Shown here: positions 56,063-64,000 of the stretch, in pieces
How positions within the stretch are numbered: position 1 is the stretch's first letter
Layout of the letters: each line of letters begins with the position of its first letter
Assembly: GCF_029919255.1 (NCBI RefSeq)
Contig: NZ_CP123991.1
Location: forward strand, 2,581,833-2,645,832
Direction: 5' to 3'
DNA: 64,000 nt
DNA from: a cyanobacterium endosymbiont of Epithemia clementina EcSB
GTDB lineage: Bacteria; Cyanobacteriota; Cyanobacteriia; Cyanobacteriales; Microcystaceae
Made by a program: the position numbers and the translations under genes
The notes under the pieces: model-generated
What the model was told of the DNA's origin: nothing
The model's database searches: none
What the model saw: the letters and a program-made list of their open reading frames with translations, nothing else

Positions 56063-57499
56063 TTAAAGTTGGCCAAATCCTTTTTTCTTCTTGACTCTTT
56101 TCTTCTTTTTTTTCGTACTACCATGACCACGAAACCCTGAAGGTATTTGTCCACCGATGCCCCCAAACATTCCGCTGCCTATTTCAGACATAGCGGGCAT
56201 TCCTCCTTGTCCCATTTGCTGCATCATACTCCGCATACGGGTAAAATTCTTCACCAGTTCTCCGACTTTGGTTTCAGAATGGCCTGAGCCCTTGGCAATA
56301 CGACGGCGACGACTGGGGGACTTAGCCAATAAATCAGGATTTATTCGTTCTTCAAAGGTCATGGAACTGATCATCGCCTCAGTTCGCTTAAGTTCAGTTT
56401 CCCCTTTCTCAATATCCATATTATTGAGTTTACTCATCCCTGGAATCATCTTTAAAAGACCTCCTAATGACCCCATATTTTTCATCAGGCGCATTTGTTT
56501 AAGAAAGTCATTAAAGTCAAACTTAGCTTCAAGAATTTTCGACTGCATTTTTTCTACATCTGCAATATCGATTTCTTCTTGAGCTTTTTCGACTAAAGTC
56601 AGAACATCACCCATATTTAAAATACGTGATGCCATGCGATCAGGATAAAATGGTTGTAGTGCTTCTACCTTTTCCCCAACTCCGACAAATTTAATGGGTT
56701 TTTCTGATATTTGACGAATCGACAGAGCTGCTCCTCCGCGCGTATCCCCATCCATTTTAGTAAGAATTGCACCAGTAATGCCAATTTGCTCATGAAAGGT
56801 TCGGGTAAGATTAGCCGCTTCTTGACCAGTCATGGCATCCACCACCAGGAGGGTATCATTAGGTTTGATGGCATCTTTGATGCGGACTAACTCTACCATC
56901 ATACTTTCGTCAATTTGCAGTCGTCCGGCAGTGTCAATAATAACAGTATCGAGTCCCATTTTCTTGGCTTTTTCTACCCCTTGACGAGCAATATCAACAG
57001 GGTTTGCTTCACTTCCGAGTTCAAAGACGGGAACATTGATTTGTTGTCCAAGGGTAATTAACTGGTTGATAGCTGCAGGACGATAGACGTCAGCAGCCAC
57101 CATTAAGCAACTACGTTTTTCTTTACGAAGATAGAGGGCAAGTTTAGCGGTAGCAGTGGTTTTCCCTGTTCCTTGTAACCCGGCCATCAAAATGATGGTA
57201 GGGGATGTTTCAGCTTTAGCAAGGGAAACATTACTTTTCCCCATCACCTTAACTAATTCGTCATAGACAATTTTGATAAGCTGTTGACTAGGTTTAACTC
57301 CAGCAATGACCTCTGCACCGACGGCTGTTTTTTCGACATTTGCGACAAACTTTTTGACGACTTGGAGGTTGACATCTGCTTCTAGTAGAGCACGACGCAC
57401 TTCTATAAGAGCTTCTTGGATGTTAGTTTCAGTGATTTTATCTTGACCGCGTATTTTTTTCCAAGCGTCTTCTAAATGTTCGGCGAGAGCATCAAACAT
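56063..57499 (-). CDS. ffh: signal recognition particle protein Ffh
   Basis: SRP54 GTPase that binds signal sequences of nascent membrane proteins with 4.5S RNA and docks at FtsY. 478 residues. N domain, then G domain with GLQGTGKTTATAKLALYLRK, the DTAGRLQID motif and TKMDGDTRGGAALS. The methionine-rich M domain contains MKNMGSLGGLLKMIPGM and the RNA-binding RRRRIAKGSG. The C-terminus ends in an unusually lysine-rich tail (GSTKKKKKRVKKKKGFGQL). ATG at 57499. Confidence 0.97.
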   Translation of the reverse strand: MFDALAEHLEDAWKKIRGQDKITETNIQEALIEVRRALLEADVNLQVVKKFVANVEKTAVGAEVIAGVKPSQQLIKIVYDELVKVMGKSNVSLAKAETSPTIILMAGLQGTGKTTATAKLALYLRKEKRSCLMVAADVYRPAAINQLITLGQQINVPVFELGSEANPVDIARQGVEKAKKMGLDTVIIDTAGRLQIDESMMVELVRIKDAIKPNDTLLVVDAMTGQEAANLTRTFHEQIGITGAILTKMDGDTRGGAALSIRQISEKPIKFVGVGEKVEALQPFYPDRMASRILNMGDVLTLVEKAQEEIDIADVEKMQSKILEAKFDFNDFLKQMRLMKNMGSLGGLLKMIPGMSKLNNMDIEKGETELKRTEAMISSMTFEERINPDLLAKSPSRRRRIAKGSGHSETKVGELVKNFTRMRSMMQQMGQGGMPAMSEIGSGMFGGIGGQIPSGFRGHGSTKKKKKRVKKKKGFGQL

Positions 57500-58298
57500 A
57501 GGGTGTTGTTTTTGTGAAGTTGATAACTAACTGTAAATAGTCAAGGATGAGTTCCATCTCTACCTATTCTAGATGGAGTTCAGGCTCTTCATCAATCCTG
57601 TAAAGTTCATTCACTGAAAAAACACGATAAATTTATTCTATTTCCCATAAGTTCAAGAAATTTTTACTATTCGTTTTAATAATTTGGATCTTTTATCAAC
57701 ATCTTTAGGAGTTCATTTAGTGGACAATGATAGTCATTGAATTATTGTGTGTATCGATTAATAATTAATTCTACTGAGTTTAAAACCTCATAAGCTGTTT
57801 GAGAATTTTCAAGCGGTTAATAGTTATTATTAGTAGAATATGTTGACTCTTTTCTGAAAAAAACATAATCGACCAAGATACAGTCTAAATTATGTAAAAT
57901 ATAACAATTTTTCTTTAAATCAAGAGAAAGCCACTTTAAATTATCGGTAAAGATCAAGTTCCTACTGGAACGATTTCTGGATAATAACCCGGAAGATATC
58001 TACAAATATGCAGGATAATCAAAGAACTAGAAGAAGGAAAATAAAAAAGAAATTTAGTATTTATATACTAAATAGTAATTAGAAACAACAACATGGAAAA
58101 ACTCATAGTATAAAATTGCTACAATCCTACCTTCTTAGAGAGAGTTTTAGAAAAATTTAACTGCCATTGACGAGTTAGAAGATAAACTCAAAAAATTTTA
58201 AAAGAAAGGGAAAAGTTAAGAAATAGCCAAGGTGGCTAAAGTTTCTATTTATTCCAATATTCAAAAGAAATTAACTTTTCAATCAGATTGGGGTGGAA
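57500..58298. other. intergenic with possible coding remnant
   Basis: The plus strand at about 57945-58030 reads DQVPTGTISG, two stops, then GRYLQICRIIKELEEGK. Near 58165-58300 another frame reads IDELEDKLKKF, stop, then KVAKVSIYSNIQKKLTFQ. These may be parts of one or two decayed genes on the plus strand, unidentified. No RNA or repeat is evident. Confidence 0.35.
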
Positions 58299-58586
58299 CT
58301 AAGTTTTTTTTCTTACGCGACGAATAGGTAAGTTAGCGATAAGAGCGGTAATTCGTTGATCGCTTTCTAAGACAAACTCCATTTCTTCAGGATCAATATC
58401 CACATATCGACTCACCACTTCTAGAATTTCTTGACGCATAGATTCAAGTATTTCTGAACTTAGTCCAGCGCGATCATGGGCAATAACTACTCGTAGTCGG
58501 CGTTTGGCTTCTTCTCCGCTTTTGGGAAGACTTTTCCAGGGAAAAAGTTTTTCTAGTCGGTCAAAAATCATGGGTTTAATTTTCAT
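58299..58586 (-). CDS. minE: cell division topological specificity factor MinE
   Basis: Drives MinD off the membrane and so sets the MinCD gradient that places the division site. 95 residues: N-terminal MinD-activating region (ARKRLRVVIAHDRAG-like: EEAKRRLRVVIAHDRAGLSS) and the dimer domain (VVSRYVDIDPEEMEFVLESD). ATG at 58586, 9 bases after minD. Last gene of minCDE. Confidence 0.96.
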   Translation of the reverse strand: MKIKPMIFDRLEKLFPWKSLPKSGEEAKRRLRVVIAHDRAGLSSEILESMRQEILEVVSRYVDIDPEEMEFVLESDQRITALIANLPIRRVRKKT

Positions 58587-58595
58587 AGAAAGGAC

Positions 58596-59396
58596 TTAAC
58601 TACCAAAAAAGCGACGACGAATACGAGTCATTAAGTTATCGTGAGCCGCCATCAAATCAAGATAAGGAATAGTGTGACCGTCCAAGCGTCGGGCAATATT
58701 GTTAAAAGCCATAGCTGGAACGGAAGGAGGTTCTTCTAAGACTAAGGGTTCTCCTCGATTGGTCGAGATAATGATTCGTTCGTCATCGGGAACAATTCCA
58801 ATAAGAGGGATCACCAAAAGATCGATAATATCTTCAACGCTAATCATCTGATTGAGTTTGATCATTTCTGGTTTAATTCGATTAACTATTAATTGAATTT
58901 TTTCGAGCTCCTCACTTTCTAATAACCCGACTATCCGATCTGCATCCCGAACTGCAGCCATTTCTGGGGTCGTGACAACAATAGCTTCTTTGGCAGAGAC
59001 TATAGCATTACGAAACCCCATTTCAATTCCGGCTGGACTATCAATCAGAATATAATCAAAATGCTCATCCATCTGTGCTACTAGCTGCTTCATCTGATCG
59101 GGGCTAATAGCTTCTTTAGTCCGATTTTGGGCGGCTGGTAACAGTACCAGATTAGGTTGACGTTTGTCTTTAACTAAGGCTTTTTCAATAGAACATTCTC
59201 CTTCTAAAACATCGATCGAGGTATAAACAACCCTTTGTTCGAGTCCAAGTAATAAATCTAAATTCCTTAGTCCAAAATCTGCATCAACTAGAGCAATTTT
59301 GTGCCCCAAACGGGCTATAGCTAATCCTAAGTTAGCAGTAATGGTAGTTTTACCAACGCCTCCCTTACCGGAGGTGATTACGATAATACGACTCAT
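58596..59396 (-). CDS. minD: septum site-determining ATPase MinD
   Basis: Membrane-cycling ATPase that recruits MinC. 266 residues. Deviant Walker A is GKGGVGKTTITANLG (10-24), with DADFGLRNLDLLLGL as switch I and LIDSPAGIEMGFRNAI as Walker B/switch II. The C-terminal amphipathic membrane-targeting helix is NLMTRIRRRFFGS. ATG at 59396. About 80 bases separate it from minC and 9 from minE. All three Min genes being intact means division-site control remains the cell's own. Confidence 0.97.
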   Translation of the reverse strand: MSRIIVITSGKGGVGKTTITANLGLAIARLGHKIALVDADFGLRNLDLLLGLEQRVVYTSIDVLEGECSIEKALVKDKRQPNLVLLPAAQNRTKEAISPDQMKQLVAQMDEHFDYILIDSPAGIEMGFRNAIVSAKEAIVVTTPEMAAVRDADRIVGLLESEELEKIQLIVNRIKPEMIKLNQMISVEDIIDLLVIPLIGIVPDDERIIISTNRGEPLVLEEPPSVPAMAFNNIARRLDGHTIPYLDLMAAHDNLMTRIRRRFFGS

Positions 59397-59476
59397 AATT
59401 TAATATACAATTTCAATGACCGATGATAATTTAACTTTTATCGATATTATGACGAATTATTAGTTTTTTAGCTTCG

Positions 59477-60280
59477 CTATTTTTTTTTAGATTTTAAAAT
59501 ATGGGTTTTGTTAAAATTTGGGGCTGGCTTCAAACGAATGCCTTCGGAAGTGATATAAGCAACTTCAGGACTGAGAAATTCAGGCGTTCCTGACGGTGCT
59601 CTTGCAACCAATTCGGCAATGCGTAATTGGGTCGGTTGCATTTGCAGTGCCATAATGCAACACTCTGAGTTCCCTTTGGCCCCCGCATGGGCAATTCCTC
59701 GCAAACATCCCCAAACTAGAATGTCGCCATCAGCGATGATTTCTCCTCCAGGATTGATATCTCCTTGAATGATAATGCTCCCAGGATGGCGAATAGTGGC
59801 TCCTGAGCGTACCGTTGTTTTTAGGTAAAGAGGCTCAGCCAAGGGAGACAAAGTCGGTTGTCTTTCAGAAAACAATGATTTTCTACAAACTTCCTGTTCT
59901 ACTGAGTAACCAGCAATTGCCGCAGCTACAGCGGTTTGACGGCGACTAGTGTGAATACTACTGAGTTTCAGATTAACATTCTCAATAACCTCCTCAATAC
60001 TTTGTAATTGTCTACTATCAAGTAAACGATTTTGTGCTACTAAGTGTACTGATATTCCCGATGCCCAAGTTCCTTGATGATAGGTCAGACAATGTTTTAG
60101 AGCCTGAAAGATTTCTGTCCAATCTTTCAGAGGATCTTGTTCCTTTTTAGTTATTTTGGGTAATATCAGTAGGAGTTTTTTCCCTTCACTCTTTAAATGA
60201 ACTTGGGAATAAATTCCAGAAGAGGAAGAAGATGGTTGGGGGGTTGCCCCTTCTGAGGAAATATTTGGCTTTGCGGTCAT
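59477..60280 (-). CDS. minC: septum site-determining protein MinC
   Basis: FtsZ assembly inhibitor. The C-terminal beta-helix domain is clear, with TTVRSGATIRHPGSIIIQGD, INPGGEIIADGDILVWGCLR and GIAHAGAKGNSECCIMALQM. The N-domain (about 40-150) is more divergent, behind a Ser/Pro-rich disordered start. I place the start at ATG 60280 (267 residues). An in-frame ATG at 60319 would add 13 residues (LSLNLNFSFFQP) that look unnatural; neither has a clear ribosome binding site. First gene of minCDE. Confidence 0.93.
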   Translation of the reverse strand: MTAKPNISSEGATPQPSSSSSGIYSQVHLKSEGKKLLLILPKITKKEQDPLKDWTEIFQALKHCLTYHQGTWASGISVHLVAQNRLLDSRQLQSIEEVIENVNLKLSSIHTSRRQTAVAAAIAGYSVEQEVCRKSLFSERQPTLSPLAEPLYLKTTVRSGATIRHPGSIIIQGDINPGGEIIADGDILVWGCLRGIAHAGAKGNSECCIMALQMQPTQLRIAELVARAPSGTPEFLSPEVAYITSEGIRLKPAPNFNKTHILKSKKK

Positions 60281-62198
60281 CGGTTGAAAGAATGAAAAAT
60301 TTAAGTTTAAGCTTAGCATTAGGCCGTTAACATGGTTGGGTTAACTTCTCAATAGAAGATTGATGATCAAAAGAGAAAAAAATATCATCTATATCTGATT
60401 AGAGTTGCTTGAATTGACATTTAAAATGTTTATTTATCTCTTACCTCGTAAGACTAAACAACTTTGAATTCAAGTCTTCAAAGAAGGATGGTAATTATGT
60501 ATAAATTACCAAGGCGGTATTTTTTCCCATACACAGTTTGAATTAAAGTAAATTTACTATCTAGTTAAATTTTACGCCGTAAAATAAAAAAGAAAACAGC
60601 CACAACATTACTATTGGGTTGATTTTGAAATTTTCATAAATCTTGGTAAGTTTATTTATAGGGAAGAAGTTTTCCTGGATGTTGCATAAAATCATGAGAG
60701 AGGATATGAGTGTTACTTAACATAAGATCGTAAGGTCTGATTAATCCCTATTACTTGTTTCCCAGAAAATATTCAATAGAAAAATAACAGTTTATAGTAA
60801 GAATTACAGTTGATTCGTAACTTAGTTCCCTATTATTGGTCAGATGAACTTAATCGTCTTTATATTATCAAATATTTGTTAATTCTAACAAACTTAAGAT
60901 AAAAATACTAGATCATTCTTATTTGATAGGAATAACAACAGATATATCATGAATATTTTATCGATATTTCTTTAGTTACATACTTAGTCGACTAATTTTA
61001 ATTATTTTCTTAAGCAAAACTACTTTTGTCATTCTAATTAGTCAGACATACAGAAATAACACTATATTCATAACTATTAATAGAGTAGATAAGTATTTAA
61101 TTGGTACTAAAGAATTGGAGAATTTCATTGCCTAATAAACACGAATTTTTAATTTAGTTCAATAAAATATTAAACTCTAAGTCTAGAACTATTACCTACC
61201 TAATGGTCGAGTATTACCTTCTTTAATTGAGTAATTGAGGCAGAATAACTTAATGCTGTAGAAAAATTGCTAGAATCTAGATAAAGACGCTTTTCTACAA
61301 TAACTAAGTATTAGTTTATAAAAAAATAGGTGTTAAAGTTAATATTATTACTGTGTATTGTTTGATCCAAAACTTTACTTTTAAAAGGTACTTCATACAT
61401 CTAGATAACTCAAACTTTTAGATCCAGTATTTTTTTAGAAAATATAATTTTAGCTAGCTAGTACTCATCATTTTGCTGGAGCAATTAAAGGAAAATAAGC
61501 TTATAAAAGCTATCATAATAGTTGCATTATATCTTCTTATTCTTTTGATTTTAACTTCATTAAAAACTGTTATTTAACAATTAATAAATATTAAAAACCT
61601 CACGAATATTGTAAGTTTTGATAAACTGCTGTTATTATTAGTTATTAAATTGAAACTAACTATTAGATAATTTAAAAACCCCCTAAATACTAGTTAGAAA
61701 GAAGAACTACCAGGATAAAATAAGAGCAAAAATATTTTGCTTGAAAATTAATAATATTTAAGTAAAGAACATAAAGCTAAATTGAACTAGGTGTATAAAA
61801 ACTCACCAGTCCTATTAAAAATACTTCACTTTTTAAAAAATAAAAATTTGGAATTCTTTTTAGAACAACTTCAACTGGGTATCAGAACTATTATTATTAG
61901 ATAATTGGTGTCAAAAAAACATTTTTTTAGTAAAAAAGACTGGTAAAAGTTAGGTGTTGGATTAAAGAAATTATTGCCAATTTTAATAAAAAAAACTAAA
62001 TAGATAGTATAAGTTGTTAATAGCAGATTGAAGTCAATTTAAAAAAGAACCTATAAAATCATAAATTTTGTCAATTTTTAACTTCAAAGTTTCTCGACTT
62101 AGCATGTCCCTAGCTAATTACATACCATTATTTTAAAATAACCATTTTTTTTACCTATTTTACTTATCAATAAAATTCATCATAAAAATGTAATTTTA
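60281..62198. other. 1.9-kb AT-rich spacer
   Basis: No gene recognised in any frame, no long inverted repeat found, and strong A/T runs throughout. The minC promoter should be in the first few hundred bases, but I cannot place it. Confidence 0.45.
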
Positions 62199-62204
62199 AG
62201 AAAA

Positions 62205-62236
62205 AATCTACCCCTGAATATAAGAAAAGGTAGATT
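62205..62236 (-). terminator. Rho-independent terminator of moeB
   Basis: Stem AATCTACC/GGTAGATT (62205-62212 with 62229-62236), 16-base loop. On the minus strand it is followed by TTTTTTCTT. It lies 50 bases past the moeB stop: a textbook terminator. Confidence 0.8.
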
Positions 62237-62286
62237 ACTTGACTACTATTTTTACTTAATTAGACATCTGAAGAACAGCAGTAACA

Positions 62287-63459
62287 TTAATATTGAGGAA
62301 CATCAGGATCAACCTCTTGACTCCAAGCTGTAATTCCACCTTTAACATTAGTTCCTACAATTCCCTTTTCCTTGAGAATTCCTAACGCTTTAGCTGACCG
62401 TCCTCCCCTCTTACAATGGGCAATCACTTTTTTATTTTGCGACAATCCGCGGATTTTTTCTACCCCTTTTCCATCTTCAATATCTGGTAAAGGAACTAAA
62501 ATTGACCCTGGAATTTTGGCTATTTCGTACTCATTGACATTACGAACATCAATTAATACAAAAGTATCTTTAACATGATCGATTAGGTCTTTTAATTCTT
62601 TAACGGTAATTTCAGGAATAGTTGCTTTTTCCTGCGCTTCCACTGCCTGTGCTTGAGGGATTCCACAGAATTGTTCGTAGTCGATAAGTTGATTAATTAC
62701 CGGCCGTTCAGGGTTAGGTCGTAATTTCAACTCACGGAATTTCATATCCCAGGCATTGTAAAGCAATAAACGTCCACTGAGAGTATTTTTCGCTCCTAGA
62801 ACAATCTTAATAGCTTCAGTAGCTTGGATTGTTCCAATAATGCCACAAAGTACCCCTAAAACTCCCCCTTCTGCACAAGAAGGAACCATTCCAGGAGGTG
62901 GAGGTTCAGGATATAAGTCACGGTAGTTGGGGCCTCCTTGGTAGTTAAAGACTGTCGCTTGTCCTTCAAAGCGAAAGATCGACCCATAGATATTGGGTTT
63001 ATTAAGTAAAACACAGGCATCATTAGTTAAATACCGAGTCGGGAAATTATCCGTCCCATCGATGACAACATCATAGGGCTTAAGAATTTCTAGTGCATTT
63101 TCTGAAGATAAGTGAGTTTCATACAAATTCACTTGACAGTAGGGGTTAATCTCTAAAATACGGTCTTTTGCGGATTGAATTTTTGGTTTTCCTACCCAAG
63201 ATGTCCCATGAATGATTTGACGTTGCAAGTTAGAACTATCAACAATATCAAAGTCAACAATTCCAATACATCCAATTCCTGCAGCCGCTAAGTACAGGAG
63301 TAAAGGAGATCCAAGCCCCCCTGTCCCTATACACAGAACACTGGCCGCCTTGAGGCGTTTTTGGCCATCTAGTCCTACTTCTGGAAGAATAATGTGACGA
63401 GAGTATCTTTGAAACTCTTCTTTATCGAGTTCGATTTCTTGTAAATTTGGATTTAGCAT
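62287..63459 (-). CDS. moeB: adenylyltransferase/sulfurtransferase MoeB-type with rhodanese domain
   Basis: Activates the C-terminal Gly of small sulfur carriers (MoaD/ThiS-like) by adenylation and can load sulfur via its rhodanese domain, for molybdopterin, thiamine or tRNA thiolation. 390 residues. The E1-like part (1-270) has ATP-binding CIGTGGLGSPLLLYLAAAGI and the NLQRQIIHG arginine region. The rhodanese part (about 285-385) has the active Cys in IAHCKRGGRSAKALGI. The paired CxxC zinc knuckles of E. coli MoeB are absent: the first site reads RDLYPEPPPPGMVPSCAEGG. That arrangement is known in MoeBR/MoeZ-type proteins. ATG at 63459. Confidence 0.93.
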   Translation of the reverse strand: MLNPNLQEIELDKEEFQRYSRHIILPEVGLDGQKRLKAASVLCIGTGGLGSPLLLYLAAAGIGCIGIVDFDIVDSSNLQRQIIHGTSWVGKPKIQSAKDRILEINPYCQVNLYETHLSSENALEILKPYDVVIDGTDNFPTRYLTNDACVLLNKPNIYGSIFRFEGQATVFNYQGGPNYRDLYPEPPPPGMVPSCAEGGVLGVLCGIIGTIQATEAIKIVLGAKNTLSGRLLLYNAWDMKFRELKLRPNPERPVINQLIDYEQFCGIPQAQAVEAQEKATIPEITVKELKDLIDHVKDTFVLIDVRNVNEYEIAKIPGSILVPLPDIEDGKGVEKIRGLSQNKKVIAHCKRGGRSAKALGILKEKGIVGTNVKGGITAWSQEVDPDVPQY

Positions 63460-63689
63460 AGGCGTCGCCTGACTAATTAAGCGTCTTAAGCGTCACGTTG
63501 GTTTCTTGATAGGCGCTCAATCAGTTATTGTAGCAGATCTATTTCAATTGAATATCTATATATAGGAAAACCTTAGCTTATACTCCCGTTTTATTAAAAA
63601 TAATTAACATTTATTGACTTAACTATTCAAAAGTCATTTTTTTTTCTAGGCTAACATTAGCCATTGTTTTAATAGATATTAAATCTTTA

Positions 63690-64000
63690 ATGAATTTAAA
63701 ATTACTTATGATTAGTCAAGAAAAAGAACTAACTTTCCGCACAAAATTTTTTTATGGAATTGGAGAATTAAGCGGCTCTCTTCCTAGTAATATTTTAATT
63801 TTCTTCTTTCTATTTTTCTTGACCAATGTAGCTGGTTTAAGTCCTGGTTTGGCGGGATTGATGATGTTGGCAGGTAAAGTATGGGATGGGATTAATGATC
63901 CAGTCATTGGGTGGTTAAGCGATCATACTTGTTCTCGTTGGGGAAGACGCTATCCTTGGATGTTATTTGGAGCGGTTCCTTTAGGCATAACTTCGATTTT
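63690..64000 (+). CDS. GPH-family sugar:cation symporter, N-terminal part (cut by window end)
   Basis: The frame is open from ATG 63690 to the window edge (about 103 codons), so the gene is partial here. After a short cytoplasmic start (SQEKELTFRTKFFYGIGELS) come membrane helices (NILIFFFLFFLTNVAGLSPG, GLMMLAGKVWDGINDPVIGW). The family signature DxxNDPxxGxxSDxTxxRWGRRYPW is present as DGINDPVIGWLSDHTCSRWG followed by RRYPW. This is the melibiose-carrier (GPH) group of MFS transporters, which move glycosides with Na+ or H+. An alternative start is ATG 63708. Substrate cannot be inferred from this part. Confidence 0.85.
   Translation, partial: MNLKLLMISQEKELTFRTKFFYGIGELSGSLPSNILIFFFLFFLTNVAGLSPGLAGLMMLAGKVWDGINDPVIGWLSDHTCSRWGRRYPWMLFGAVPLGITSI

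Noticed and set aside
1-64000. CRISPR array, prophage, restriction-modification or toxin-antitoxin locus
   Set aside because: No regularly spaced direct repeats and no recognisable cas, phage, methylase or antitoxin motif. The dispersed inverted repeats are not arrays.

Overview
The window is cyanobacterial chromosome. The markers are a Crr6-type NDH-1 assembly factor, an EGY-like M50 protease, a BicA-type bicarbonate transporter, DUF3153 and DUF4327 proteins, minCDE, and the rplS - tRNA-Trp - secE - nusG - rplK - rplA - rplJ - rplL cluster. Gene content and protein sequences resemble the Crocosphaera/Cyanothece (unicellular diazotroph) lineage. By my sum, intact coding sequence covers only about 34.6 of 64 kb (roughly 54%). 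The rest is very AT-rich and contains eroded genes in which family motifs can still be read through in-frame stops and frameshifts. Low density, many pseudogenes and no intact mobile element fit a cyanobacterium in genome reduction, such as a diatom 'spheroid body' endosymbiont. The host assignment is inference; the decay itself is visible.

Layout. 0-12 kb: fmt, trmFO, infC and msrA stand alone among remnants of a polytopic membrane protein, an alpha/beta hydrolase and a gamma-carbonic-anhydrase-like protein. 12-24 kb: cobI; two DUF4327 pseudogenes and a phasin-like pseudogene; a conserved 114-residue protein; an EGY-like protease; a Uma2 remnant; a DUF3153 lipoprotein; an RNase R-like protein without the usual catalytic residues; a 313-residue conserved protein; clpP. 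24-33 kb: an M16 peptidase next to a fructosamine-kinase-like gene, a lipoprotein/coiled-coil pair, galE, bicA and a PsiE-like gene. 33-37.5 kb: the dense ribosomal/transcription cluster with an L10 leader. 37.5-46.6 kb: mostly AT-rich non-coding DNA with a pilin-like gene, a catalytically incomplete M16 protein, a DUF938 methyltransferase and a 52-codon membrane ORF. 46.6-64 kb: accA, an SDR, folE, rdgB, malQ, csaB, crr6, a serine hydrolase, ffh, minCDE, moeB with a rhodanese domain, and the 5' end of a GPH-type sugar/cation symporter cut by the window edge.

Retained genes mostly serve translation and its quality control, protein targeting and turnover, division-site placement, fatty acid, folate/pterin, corrin and molybdopterin/sulfur-transfer metabolism, glucan handling and inorganic carbon uptake. 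The most unusual structural feature is a set of long, mostly perfect inverted repeats (arms 13-29 bp). They share no obvious sequence, lie only between genes, and several are far from any gene end. I found no convincing CRISPR array, prophage, defence island or intact insertion sequence, and nothing I can defend as a new multi-gene system. The best candidates for new biology are the palindromes, the catalytically altered RNase R-like protein, the unpaired M16 protein and the small unrecognised ORFs.
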